A stretch of DNA of 64,000 bases. Origin: Pandoraea sputorum (lineage in GTDB: Bacteria > Pseudomonadota > Gammaproteobacteria > Burkholderiales > Burkholderiaceae). A model generated the notes under the pieces. It saw only the letters and a program-made list of their open reading frames with translations, had not been told where the DNA came from and did not search any database. Below, piece by piece: positions 1 to 7,860 of the stretch (the stretch's first letter is position 1; each line of letters begins with the position of its first letter). The DNA is taken from the NCBI RefSeq assembly GCF_000814845.2, contig NZ_CP010431.2, positions 4,402,001-4,466,000 of the forward strand, in the 5' to 3' direction. Both the position numbers and the translations under genes were made by a program.

Positions 1-1
1 T

Positions 2-949
2 GCCCGCGCGTTGCACGAGTACAGCGAGCGACGCAGACAGTCGTTCGTCGCCATCAATACGGCGTCGCTGCCGGAGCATCTCATCGAGAGCGAACTGTTC
101 GGCTATCAGCGCGGTGCGTTCTCCGGCGCGTTGCCCGGGGGGATGAAAGGGAAGATGCAGCAAGCCGATGGCGGCACGCTGTTCCTCGACGAAATCGGTG
201 ACATGCCGTACGCGATGCAAACGCGTTTGCTGCGCGTGCTATCGGAACGTGAGGTCACACCCCTAGGGGCAAGTCAGCCGGTGCCGGTGGACGTCCAACT
301 GATCTGCGCTACGCATCAGGATCTGGCAAGCGCCGTCGCACAAGGCACGTTCCGTGAAGACCTCTACTACCGGATTGCCGTCGGCGTGCTGACGCTGCCC
401 ACCTTGCGTGAGCGCGGCGACAAGTGCGAACTCATCGCGCGCATGTTGTGCGACGAATGGCCGGAGATGCGTGTCGACCAGGCGCTCGCGCGCGTGACGC
501 CCGACGCGCTCTCGTGCCTGCTCACGCATGCGTGGCCGGGGAATTTGCGTCAGATGCGCGCGGCATTGCGATACGCGTGTGCCGTGATGAGCGGGGAAAG
601 AGTGTGTGTGGACGATCTGCCGCCGGAACTTGCGTCGTCGCGTACATTGCATTCGACACCTCCGGTGAATCGCCACGAAGAGGCGCGCGACGCTCGGATC
701 GAGGAAACGGCCCATACCGTCAGCATTGCTTCGCACACGCAATATCGTGCACATGACGCGTCACACGAATCACACGATCAGGAACGCGAACGCATTCTGC
801 AAGCACTCGCACAGCATCGCTGGAACATTTCAGCGGCCGCGCGCACGTTGGGATTTTGTCGTGCATCGCTATATCGCAAGCTCAAGCAGTTGAGCATTCC
901 GCATGTTCGAGACTGCGGCGAAGCCCTCAGCACAAGGCATTACGCCTAG
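2..949 (+). CDS. Sigma-54-dependent transcriptional activator, 3' part (AcoR-like)
   Basis: Partial gene; its 5' end lies before the window and the reading frame is open from base 2. The visible 315 residues hold most of the AAA+ sigma-54 interaction domain: the sigma-54 contact loop reads GAFSGA instead of the usual GAFTGA (a conservative T to S change), followed by the Walker B stretch GGTLFLDEIGD and the arginine-finger region FREDLYYRI. The C-terminus carries a Fis-type helix-turn-helix (NISAAARTLGFCRASLYRKL). The Walker A motif and any sensor domain are outside the window, so the signal cannot be named. A GAF-sensing AcoR-type regulator is the best guess. The gene activates sigma-54 promoters by ATP hydrolysis; no target promoter is visible here. 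Confidence 0.9.
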   Translation, partial: ARALHEYSERRRQSFVAINTASLPEHLIESELFGYQRGAFSGALPGGMKGKMQQADGGTLFLDEIGDMPYAMQTRLLRVLSEREVTPLGASQPVPVDVQLICATHQDLASAVAQGTFREDLYYRIAVGVLTLPTLRERGDKCELIARMLCDEWPEMRVDQALARVTPDALSCLLTHAWPGNLRQMRAALRYACAVMSGERVCVDDLPPELASSRTLHSTPPVNRHEEARDARIEETAHTVSIASHTQYRAHDASHESHDQERERILQALAQHRWNISAAARTLGFCRASLYRKLKQLSIPHVRDCGEALSTRHYA

Positions 950-974
950 TTTTTCCCACAAGAAAATTGCAGGC

Positions 975-1049
975 AAAAAAAAGCGCGGCCAATGAGGCCG
1001 CGCCAAGGTTTGGAGACTTTTCACTCAACGCAAAAGTCTACTTCTCGCG
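975..1049 (-). ncRNA. Candidate small regulatory RNA (about 75 nt, two hairpins)
   Basis: Read on the minus strand, the segment has an 8-bp perfect stem (AGACUUUU at 1039-1032 with AAAAGUCU at 1021-1014, 10-base loop), an unpaired linker, and then a Rho-independent terminator: GCGCGGCC/GGCCGCGC at 1003-983 with a 5-base loop followed by eight U (982-975). The plus strand after the stem has no T-run, so the terminator serves a minus-strand transcript, yet no minus-strand gene ends nearby. A TATACT -10 element at 1061-1056 predicts a start near 1049. Size and form resemble enteric and pseudomonad regulatory RNAs. The start site is a guess and the target is unknown. Confidence 0.55.
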
Positions 1050-1055
1050 GAACGT

Positions 1056-1091
1056 AGTATAGGTGCGCATGCGAAAATCATTGTCATCATT
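1056..1091 (-). promoter_or_regulatory. Candidate promoter with Fur-box-like site for the small RNA
   Basis: On the minus strand a TATACT -10 element (1061-1056) is preceded by a 19-base stretch (1091-1073) matching the classical Fur consensus GATAATGATAATCATTATC at 14 of 19 positions by my count. It covers the -35 region, where no good TTGACA is present at 17-base spacing. This placement would let Fur-Fe(II) block the promoter. The consensus comes from enterobacteria, so the match is suggestive only. Confidence 0.45.
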
Positions 1092-1570
1092 CGACGCAAT
1101 GAATTATTCGGAGACTCGCAATAGTCCGTAAAACCCCATAAATAAAGGCCTTTTTGGCACGCAACGATTTCATGCGCTTGCCAACATCTCGGAAATGGCT
1201 CAATGCGCGCGAGTAAGTGAGCCCGATGACAGCCAGATGGCAGCCACCTGACATGACGATGAATCGCTCTCTATATAGCGACGTCGCACATCGCAGCAAC
1301 GCACTCAACTCTTCATACAAATTCACATCGCACTTTTCATGCGACGCATCGGGCGCGCGAGACGTCACCGCCGCATGCATTCACCGCGATGGAACTTAAC
1401 GCGAACATGCATGTCGCGCGCAAAACCCGTGCTGGCAACGCTTCGCGCGCGCTTTCACTTGCACACCACACTGTGTCCCGAGCGCAACACACATCACTTG
1501 CATCGCGATTTCTCGCCTACGCTTAATCAAGCCAATCCCTTGTCCGACAACGCTTTAGGACGCGTCTCAC

Positions 1571-1614
1571 AGATTCTTTTCATATCTGAAATAGATTCTT
1601 GCGGATTCTGAAAT
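1571..1614 (+). repeat. Two 22-base tandem repeats upstream of the porin
   Basis: Bases 1571-1592 and 1593-1614 are imperfect copies sharing AGATTCTT at their start and TCTGAAAT at their end. The period of 22 bases is about two helical turns, as expected for tandem binding of a dimeric regulator on one face of the DNA. It lies about 180 bases before the porin start. An OmpR-like site is possible but not shown by the sequence. Confidence 0.5.
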
Positions 1615-1789
1615 AGGCGGGAGTAGCGGTGACTCATACACTGCCCCCTGTCAACAGAGCAGTGCCGATAGCTGTACGGGTCCGCGAGTGATGAAGCGTG
1701 ATGAATCGTCACCTCGACATGTTCTGTTTCGCCGCGTTCTGTTTACACGCGAATTCTGCGATTCGTGTCACGTTACTGGAGCTTAAACC

Positions 1790-2950
1790 ATGAAAAAAAC
1801 TCTTCTTGCCGCTGCCGTCGTCGGCGCGTTCTCGATGACCGCGCACGCTCAAAGCAGCGTCACCCTGTACGGCTTGATCGACGCTGGCGTCGCTTACACG
1901 AGCAACTCGACGACGTCGTCGGCTTCGGGTTCGAAGAACTTCCGTGCAACGAGCGGCCTGATCAACGGCAGCCGTTGGGGCCTGAAGGGCTCGGAAGACC
2001 TGGGTGGCGGTAACAAGGCCATCTTCGTGCTGGAAAACGGTTTCTCGATCAACAACGGCACGTCGGGCCAAAACGGCCGCATGTTCGGTCGTCAAGCCTT
2101 CGTTGGTCTGCAAAACGACCGCTTCGGCGCTGTGACGATCGGTCGTCAGTACGACTCGCTGGTCGACTACCTGGCACCGCTGACCCTGAACGGTTCGTCG
2201 TTCGGCGGCACGATCGCTTCGCACCCGTATGACAACGACAACACGAACAACTCGTTCCGTGTGAACAACTCGGTCAAGTACTCGAGCGCCAACTACAACG
2301 GCCTGACGTTCGGCGGCCTGTATGGCTTCTCGAACAAGGCTGGCGACTTCGCCAACAACCGTGCATTCAGCGCCGGCGTGAACTACGCAAACGGCCCGCT
2401 GACGGTTGCTGCTGCTTACTTGGAGCGTCAAGGCAATCCGGGTAACAACAACGGCACGGGCGCTGTCGACACGTCGGCAGGCGGTGATTCGGTGTTCCAG
2501 TCGTCGAAGCAACGCGTCTGGGGTATCGGTGGTAACTACGCCTTCGGCCCGGCAACGGTCGGCCTGGTGTACACCCACACCCAACTGCAAGGTCTGACGG
2601 GTCTGAACTACAACAGCACCGCAGTTGCTTTCGGCAACGACGGCCTGAAGTTCGACAACTTCGAAGTCAACGGTCGCTACATGCTGACCCCGGCAGTCTC
2701 GCTGTCGGCCGCGTACACGTACACGATGGCCAAGCAAGATTCGACGGACAAGAAGCCGAAGTTCCACACCGTTACGCTGCAAGCTGACTACCGTCTGTCG
2801 AAGCGCACCGATGTGTACCTGACGGGTTCGTACCAGCACATCTCCGACAACGAAGGCACGGGCCTCCAAGCCGGTGTCGGCGCTGCCGGCGGTATGTCGT
2901 CGACCAGCTCGCAAACCGTTGTGGGCACGGGCATCCGTCATCGCTTCTAA
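1790..2950 (+). CDS. Trimeric outer-membrane porin (Burkholderia-type, OmpC-like)
   Basis: A 386-residue general porin. Residues 1-20 form a clear signal peptide ending in AHA, followed by the typical first strand QSSVTLYGLIDAGVAY. Alternating beta strands rich in Gly, Asn and aromatic residues follow, and the chain ends in Phe (GTGIRHRF), the outer-membrane assembly signal. Length and pattern fit the 16-strand porins of Burkholderiaceae that let small hydrophilic solutes diffuse through the outer membrane. Codon choice is strongly biased, typical of a highly expressed gene. The start is preceded by CTGGAG at a suitable distance. The gene is monocistronic: a long regulatory region lies before it and a strong terminator directly after it. 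Confidence 0.95.
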   Translation: MKKTLLAAAVVGAFSMTAHAQSSVTLYGLIDAGVAYTSNSTTSSASGSKNFRATSGLINGSRWGLKGSEDLGGGNKAIFVLENGFSINNGTSGQNGRMFGRQAFVGLQNDRFGAVTIGRQYDSLVDYLAPLTLNGSSFGGTIASHPYDNDNTNNSFRVNNSVKYSSANYNGLTFGGLYGFSNKAGDFANNRAFSAGVNYANGPLTVAAAYLERQGNPGNNNGTGAVDTSAGGDSVFQSSKQRVWGIGGNYAFGPATVGLVYTHTQLQGLTGLNYNSTAVAFGNDGLKFDNFEVNGRYMLTPAVSLSAAYTYTMAKQDSTDKKPKFHTVTLQADYRLSKRTDVYLTGSYQHISDNEGTGLQAGVGAAGGMSSTSSQTVVGTGIRHRF

Positions 2951-3001
2951 GCATCGAAGTGGCGTGAGCACCGACAGTCGTATCGCGGTGCTCCTGACAT
3001 G

Positions 3002-3031
3002 AAAATGGCAGCCTCCGGGCTGCCATTTTTT
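3002..3031 (+). terminator. Rho-independent terminator of the porin gene
   Basis: A 12-bp perfect stem (AAAATGGCAGCC with GGCTGCCATTTT) around a TCCG loop ends in a run of six T. The A-run on the left side means it can also stop transcription on the minus strand, where the next gene ends about 75 bases further on. Confidence 0.92.
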
Positions 3032-3107
3032 ATTGCGCCGACGAATTAGCGTATTGCCGGGACACTACGGCGCTGCGTCGAACAGCGCCGCCCGTCGGCT
3101 CATCACA

Positions 3108-4598
3108 TCAGAAACGCGTCTCGCGTGCGGCACGCAGGAAGTTGTCCAGCACCGGCGTGCAATCCAGAAACTCCGGACCGCCTGCGCGGTGAAATTCCGG
3201 GTGCCACTGCAAGCCCATCACGAACGGCGCCTTGCGGTAGCGAATCGCCTCCACCACACCGTCTTCCGCACACACCGCCTCCACGCTCAGATCTCGCCCC
3301 AGCGTCTTGACCGACTGATGGTGAATCGAGTTGACGATCGGCACATCGACCGGCGCAAGCATTTGCGCGAGCGATGAACCCTCCGGGAACGTCAGCGTGT
3401 GACGATTATGCTCGTACGTTTCCGTGACGTGCGGGATCGCTTCGGGTAAATCCGTCGCAATGTCCTGATGCAACGTGCCTCCGAACGCCACGTTGATCAG
3501 TTGGCAGCCACGGCAGACGCCGAGAATCGGCTTGCCCTGTTCGACGAACTCATGGAGCAGTTCGAGTTCGTACATGTCGCGCATGCGGTCGCCCTGCCAT
3601 TCGTGACGCGTCGCCACTTCCGAATAGGTGAGCGGCGAAACGTCGGCCCCGCCCTGCAAGACCAGCCCGTCGAGGTGCTTCGCGTAATCGTGCAGACGAA
3701 TGTGGCTCGGGTGAAGCAAGCCTTGCGTGTCCACCGTGGGAATCATGAAGACAAGCACATCGCGCGACATCACCCAGTGCGCAATCGACTCTTCGAGGTA
3801 TTGCAGCGTTTTGCTACGCAATCCCTTCGAACCGGGTTCCGGGTGGAAGATACGGGCCGAGATGCCGATCTTCAGCGTGCGTTGCGTGATGCGCTGACCG
3901 GCGCGGTCGTACCAGGCACGAAAGCGCGCGGACATGATCCGGCGCAACACCGACCACGGCGAGTCGCCCGCCTGCAAGTACGACGGCTGACCGCCCATCG
4001 ACGCCGGGCTGCCCGGACGCGGCCCGGTCGCGCCGAACGACGGTTGATGCGGTGGCTCGCCACCGCCCGAACCGCCTCCCGCACCACCAGCAGCACCGCC
4101 CCCCGTCTCGCCGATGTTGCCCCCGGCACTCCCCACACCGGCCGCTTTCACGTCGTCACCGGATTTCGGAACGGGTGAGCCGATCGGATTGCGGTCGGAC
4201 GCCACTTCAGCCGCCAAGGCAGGCGAGACGGGCTTGGTGGCAGGCGCGCCCGACGTCGGCGTCTCGGCCTTCGAATCGTCCGATCCATCGGATCGCGCAG
4301 CGCTGCTTTGCTCGGCAGGCGGCGCAGGACGTGTCAGCGTGTCGGGATTGGGCGGCATATCGCCAGAACCTTCGGCCGTACCGGCCACCGGCTTTCCCGT
4401 GGCCCGCAGCGTGGCGGGCGACGCGGGCTCCACGTACTCGGACGAACGCGTCGCAGGCGAGTCCGCGGGTGAGGCACTGTGTTTTGAAGATTCGTGTGCC
4501 GGGGCGGCCGGAGCCGTCGGCGAGGTTGCGCTCTTACTCGTATCGGATTCGGGCTTGGACGGCTGCTGCGGCGATTTCGGATCTTGAGCGTCGGTCAT
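3108..4598 (-). CDS. Class I glutamine amidotransferase, PuuD-like, with long disordered N-terminus
   Basis: A 496-residue protein. Residues 240-496 form a peptidase C26 domain as in gamma-glutamyl-GABA hydrolase (putrescine breakdown): nucleophile Cys362 in GVCRGCQLINVAFGG and the His466/Glu468 pair in GLQWHPEFH complete the triad. The N-terminal 210 residues are low-complexity (Pro, Ala, Ser, Thr, then a Gly-rich run at about 155-180) and look disordered; no signal peptide is visible. The start at 4598 was chosen because the upstream in-frame sequence lies in the leader and a good promoter sits at 4669-4697. The substrate is not certain, since no other puu gene is adjacent. Related enzymes are about 250 residues, so this one is nearly doubled by the extension. 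Confidence 0.85.
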   Translation of the reverse strand: MTDAQDPKSPQQPSKPESDTSKSATSPTAPAAPAHESSKHSASPADSPATRSSEYVEPASPATLRATGKPVAGTAEGSGDMPPNPDTLTRPAPPAEQSSAARSDGSDDSKAETPTSGAPATKPVSPALAAEVASDRNPIGSPVPKSGDDVKAAGVGSAGGNIGETGGGAAGGAGGGSGGGEPPHQPSFGATGPRPGSPASMGGQPSYLQAGDSPWSVLRRIMSARFRAWYDRAGQRITQRTLKIGISARIFHPEPGSKGLRSKTLQYLEESIAHWVMSRDVLVFMIPTVDTQGLLHPSHIRLHDYAKHLDGLVLQGGADVSPLTYSEVATRHEWQGDRMRDMYELELLHEFVEQGKPILGVCRGCQLINVAFGGTLHQDIATDLPEAIPHVTETYEHNRHTLTFPEGSSLAQMLAPVDVPIVNSIHHQSVKTLGRDLSVEAVCAEDGVVEAIRYRKAPFVMGLQWHPEFHRAGGPEFLDCTPVLDNFLRAARETRF

Positions 4599-4668
4599 GA
4601 TGGCGTTTGGATGCGTCCAAAAAAGGTGGACGAAGGGGGAAAGTAGGATTGACCACGTCGGCCCGGGA

Positions 4669-4697
4669 ATTATCCCGCCGCCACAATCCCGCCGCAA
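4669..4697 (-). promoter_or_regulatory. Sigma-70-type promoter for the amidotransferase gene
   Basis: On the minus strand TTGCGG (4697-4692), a 17-base spacer and GATAAT (4674-4669) precede the coding start by about 70 bases. Confidence 0.5.
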
Positions 4698-4878
4698 CCG
4701 CTATCCCGGACGTCCCTTTTTGCAAGCCCCGGCGACTTCAGCCCTGCCATCGCCCGCCCTCCCGTTTTCCTGCATCGATGAAACCGTCCCGGCCGGGCGA
4801 TGTCTTAATTCATTGTTACGCATGGGACGCATGCCAGCGGCGGCTGAGCACGGGTCGGCACACAGCACGTCGATTGCG

Positions 4879-4884
4879 TATAAT
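4879..4884 (+). promoter_or_regulatory. Perfect -10 element for the DUF1232 gene
   Basis: A TATAAT hexamer lies about 135 bases before the GTG start at 5021. The -35 position (4856-4861) does not match the consensus. The rest of the 422-base gap between 4599 and 5020 shows only the divergent promoter and leader sequences and no gene. Confidence 0.4.
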
Positions 4885-5020
4885 CGAGACAAATTGCACG
4901 ATATTCAATCGATGTTGAGCGACGTTCGTGTCGATTGAGTGAAATCGTCTTTTGGCGTCCAACATTGCCCGGCCCTGACCGGGGCCGCCTGGCGGACGCA
5001 TTGGTACCAGGAGTCTGCAA

Positions 5021-5302
5021 GTGAAGCGCTTTCTTCGTCTGTGGCAAATCGCCCGTCATGATTTCCGCGTTCTCTGGCATGCGGCCCGTGACCCGCGCCG
5101 TCCGCGCTGGCTGTTGCCTGCGGTGGTGTTGCTCGCCGTCTATCTGCTCAGCCCCATCGATCTGATCCCGGATTTCGTGCCGGTGTTCGGTTTGCTCGAC
5201 GACGTGGTCGTGATCGGCATGGTGGTCCACTGGCTCATCAGGCGCCTGCCGGTCGATGTGCGCGAGGACGCACGCGCGCATGTGTTCACCCAGCGTGCCT
5301 GA
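5021..5302 (+). CDS. Small membrane protein, DUF1232/YkvA family
   Basis: A 93-residue protein starting at GTG behind a CAGGAG ribosome binding site. The family signature is the hydrophobic block with LLSPIDLIPDFVPVFGLLDD at about residues 42-61, where the SPIDLIPD core is invariant in DUF1232 proteins. One or two membrane segments flank it (residues 30-45 and 53-72). The function of the family is not known. It is monocistronic, with its own -10 element and a terminator directly behind. Confidence 0.85.
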   Translation: MKRFLRLWQIARHDFRVLWHAARDPRRPRWLLPAVVLLAVYLLSPIDLIPDFVPVFGLLDDVVVIGMVVHWLIRRLPVDVREDARAHVFTQRA

Positions 5303-5332
5303 TCGTCGCTGACGCGCGCCTCGCAGGAAACG

Positions 5333-5358
5333 AAAAAGGACGCCGAGGCGTCCTTTTT
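5333..5358. terminator. Bidirectional Rho-independent terminator
   Basis: AAAAAGGACGCC pairs perfectly with GGCGTCCTTTTT. It has A- and T-runs on both sides and sits between two genes that converge on it (plus-strand end 5302, minus-strand end 5399). Confidence 0.92.
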
Positions 5359-5398
5359 CATTGGCGTCGCACCAAGGCGCAAAACGTACGCGCGTCGC

Positions 5399-6373
5399 TC
5401 AGGGCATCAGCAACGTCGACCCCGTGGTCTTGCGCGCTTCGAGATCGCGATGCGCCTGTGCAACGTCGGCCAGTGCATAACGCTGATTGACCTCGATCTT
5501 GACCGTGCCCTTGCCCACGACATCGAACAACTCGTTGGCCGTGGCGTCCAGATCGGCGCGCTTGGCGGTGTAGTTGAACAGCGTAGGACGCGTGAAGAAC
5601 AACGAGCCGCGCGACACCAGGTCCGCCGTGTTGATTTGCGTGACGGGGCCGGACGCATTGCCGAAGTTCACCATCGTGCCCAGCGCACGCAGACAGTCGA
5701 GCGAACCGATGAAGGTGTCTTTGCCGATGGAGTCGTACACGACCGGCACGCCTTCGCCGCCCGTAATCTCCTTCACACGCTCGACGAAGTTCTCACGGGT
5801 GTAGACAATCGGGTGATCGCACCCGTGCTGACGCACCAGCGCGGCCTTCTCATCCGAGCCTACGGTGCCGATCACCGTTGCGCCCAACGCCTTCGCCCAC
5901 TGACACACGATCAGGCCCACGCCACCGGCGGCGGCGTGAATCAGAATGGTGTCCCCGGCCTTGACCGGATACGTGCGACGCAGCAGGTACTGCGCCGTCA
6001 TGCCTTGCAGCATCATGGCGGCGGCCTGATCGTCGCTAATGTTATCGGGCACGCGCACCAACGGTGCGGCGGGCATCACACGCGCCTGCGAGTATGCGCC
6101 GCACGGGCGGCTCGCGTAGGCCACGCGGTCGCCGGGCTTCACATGCGTCACGCCCTCGCCCACCGCCTCGACCACGCCGGCGGCTTCCATGCCGAGACCC
6201 GCAGGCAGCGGCTGCGGGTACAACCCGGTGCGGAAATAGACGTCGATATAGTTCAGCCCCACGGCGTTATGGCGCACGCGCGCCTCGCCCGGACCGGGTT
6301 CACCGACTTCGACATCGACCCACTTCATCACTTCGGGGCCGCCGTTCTGTTCGATGCGAATGGCTTTCGTCAT
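5399..6373 (-). CDS. NADPH:quinone oxidoreductase (zeta-crystallin/Qor type, MDR superfamily)
   Basis: A 324-residue medium-chain reductase. It has the N-terminal GroES-like fold with GLNYIDVYFRTGLYP, typical of Qor, and lacks the zinc-binding cysteines of alcohol dehydrogenases. The Rossmann nucleotide-binding motif reads AAAGGVGLIVCQWAK (about residues 147-161). The enzyme is expected to reduce quinones with NADPH in the cytosol. It lies 70 bases behind the methylglyoxal synthase gene on the same strand and may be co-transcribed with it and with the SDR gene before that. Length and motifs fit E. coli QorA well. Confidence 0.9.
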   Translation of the reverse strand: MTKAIRIEQNGGPEVMKWVDVEVGEPGPGEARVRHNAVGLNYIDVYFRTGLYPQPLPAGLGMEAAGVVEAVGEGVTHVKPGDRVAYASRPCGAYSQARVMPAAPLVRVPDNISDDQAAAMMLQGMTAQYLLRRTYPVKAGDTILIHAAAGGVGLIVCQWAKALGATVIGTVGSDEKAALVRQHGCDHPIVYTRENFVERVKEITGGEGVPVVYDSIGKDTFIGSLDCLRALGTMVNFGNASGPVTQINTADLVSRGSLFFTRPTLFNYTAKRADLDATANELFDVVGKGTVKIEVNQRYALADVAQAHRDLEARKTTGSTLLMP

Positions 6374-6443
6374 GGTTGTCTTCCTCGCTCCCTTCTGTCT
6401 CGGTAGTGTTTTGCTGCGGCGTTGCCGTCGAACGTGTCGACGC

Positions 6444-6857
6444 TCAAGCCGAGGGTTGTGCTGCCAGTCGCACGATCAACTGTTCGAGCAGCAGACGCGC
6501 CGTCGAGCTGTTGGTCGCACACGGTACGTTGTGCACGTCGCAAGCGCGCACCAATGCGTTGATGTCGGGTTCGTGGGGCTGCGGCGTCATGGGGTCACGC
6601 AGGAACAGCACCATGTCCACGCGTCCCTCGGCCAGTTGCGCGCCGATCTGCAAGTCGCCACCGTGCGGGCCGGAGAGCATGCGCTCGACGTCAAGACCGA
6701 GCTCCGTTGCGATGCGCCCGCCGGTCGTGCCCGTCGCAACGATCTGGCACTGACGCAACACCTCGACGTAGTCGCGTGCGACCGCGAGGATCTCGTCCTT
6801 CTTCTTGTCGTGCGCGATCAGCGCAATTCTTACCTGGGGTACCGTCGAAACCGTCAT
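6444..6857 (-). CDS. mgsA: Methylglyoxal synthase
   Basis: A 137-residue protein. It converts dihydroxyacetone phosphate to methylglyoxal and phosphate, a bypass of lower glycolysis that relieves sugar-phosphate stress or phosphate shortage. Family marks are [12 protein letters not shown] at the N-terminus, the phosphate-binding GTTGG loop with ATELGL following, [12 protein letters not shown], and the catalytic aspartate region [16 protein letters not shown]. Length is as usual (E. coli 152). It is placed between an SDR gene (54 bases upstream) and a quinone/enal reductase gene (70 bases downstream) on the same strand, so the three may form an operon in which reductases handle reactive carbonyls; this is inference. 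Confidence 0.95.
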   Translation of the reverse strand: MTVSTVPQVRIALIAHDKKKDEILAVARDYVEVLRQCQIVATGTTGGRIATELGLDVERMLSGPHGGDLQIGAQLAEGRVDMVLFLRDPMTPQPHEPDINALVRACDVHNVPCATNSSTARLLLEQLIVRLAAQPSA

Positions 6858-6911
6858 GAATGCGAGTCCTGAGTGCAGTGAGTGCGATAGATGAATGCGT
6901 CGTGGTGCGAC

Positions 6912-7691
6912 TCAGAACGTGCCGGGGTAAGCCCCGCCGTCGATCAGCACGTTTTGTCCGGCAATGTAGCCTGCGTGCGCGCTGCACAGGAAAGCGCAGG
7001 TCGCGCCAAACTCCTCGGGCTGACCGAAGCGACGCGCCGGAATCGCAGCGGCGCGCTTGCTGCGCGTGTCCTCGACACTCTGACCGCTCTTGGCGGCCGA
7101 CGCCTGCATCGTCGCCGTCAGACGATCGGTGTCGAACGCGCCCGGCAGCAGATTGTTGATGGTGACGTTGTGCGACACGGTGGTGCGCGCCAACCCGGCC
7201 ACAAAGCCCGTCAGCCCGGAGCGCGCGCCGTTCGACAGCCCGAGAATATCGATGGGCGCTTTCACGGCGGAAGACGTGATGTTCACAATGCGCCCGAAGC
7301 CCCGCGCGATCATGCCGTCGACCGTGGCCTTGATCAGTTCGATGGGGGTGAGCATGTTGGCGTCGAGGGCGCGAATCCAGTCGTCGCGCTGCCAGTCGCG
7401 GAAGTCGCCCGGGGGCGGACCGCCAGCGTTCGTCACGAGGATGTCGGGCTGTGGGCAGGCAGCGAGCGCCTGCGCACGGCCTTCCGGCGAGGTGATGTCG
7501 CAGGCCACGGCGGTCACGGTCACGCCCGTGGTCGCACGGATGTCCGCAGCGGTGGCGTTCAGCGCGTCGGCCGTGCGCGCGACGATCACGACATTGACAC
7601 CGGCTTCGGCCAGCGCTTGCGCGCAAGCGCGCCCCAGTCCCTTGCTCGCGCCGCACACCAGCGCGGTGCGGCCTTTGATTCCCAGATCCAT
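6912..7691 (-). CDS. SDR-family protein with atypical active site (3-oxoacyl-ACP reductase-like)
   Basis: A 259-residue short-chain dehydrogenase/reductase fold. The cofactor motif GASKGLGRACA (residues 14-24) and NAG (89-91) are present, and the catalytic serine region NITSSAV is kept. However, the region that should hold the YxxxK dyad reads LSNGARSGLTGF: aligned on the following Gly-Leu, the Tyr is replaced by Ser and the Lys by Arg. A group of proteobacterial beta-ketoacyl-ACP-reductase-like SDRs is known to deviate at the catalytic tetrad in this way; their substrate is unknown. It may use a different mechanism or be non-catalytic. It is the first gene of a possible operon with mgsA and the quinone oxidoreductase gene. 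Confidence 0.85.
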   Translation of the reverse strand: MDLGIKGRTALVCGASKGLGRACAQALAEAGVNVVIVARTADALNATAADIRATTGVTVTAVACDITSPEGRAQALAACPQPDILVTNAGGPPPGDFRDWQRDDWIRALDANMLTPIELIKATVDGMIARGFGRIVNITSSAVKAPIDILGLSNGARSGLTGFVAGLARTTVSHNVTINNLLPGAFDTDRLTATMQASAAKSGQSVEDTRSKRAAAIPARRFGQPEEFGATCAFLCSAHAGYIAGQNVLIDGGAYPGTF

Positions 7692-7860
7692 GTTCTGCCT
7701 TCAAGACAAGTGATGCGTTGGTCGTTGGCCGCTGTGCGGCCGTCTTGCAGCGATTCTAAGTCGAAACCCGGACCGGCATCGTCCGCATCGGCTAAAATCG
7801 CGGCCATGCGGGCCGAACCCAGTCATACCGATTCGGCGGCCCAGCCCCAAATTGCCTGCC

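Larger units (their letters stand above)
950..1789. other. 840-base intergenic region before the porin gene
   Basis: No convincing protein gene lies here. The left end holds a candidate minus-strand small RNA with its promoter (about 975-1091). The right end holds a pair of 22-base tandem repeats (1571-1614), a second direct repeat GTTCTGTTT at 1721-1729 and 1736-1744, and a short imperfect hairpin in the porin leader near 1746-1767. Short open frames on both strands (for example a 97-codon frame at 1087-1380 minus) show no recognisable motif or ribosome binding site. The region is less GC-rich than the neighbouring genes, in keeping with a regulatory role. Confidence 0.6.

Noticed and set aside
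1087..1380. 97-codon minus-strand frame upstream of the porin, with a terminator 84 bases beyond its stop
   Set aside because: No ribosome binding site, no recognisable motif and atypical composition. The terminator is better explained by a small RNA that starts between the frame and the terminator.
1709..2971. 420-codon frame opposite the porin gene
   Set aside because: Long antisense frames are common in strongly codon-biased GC-rich genes. Its product is Arg/Val/His-rich without any motif, and the porin on the other strand is certain.
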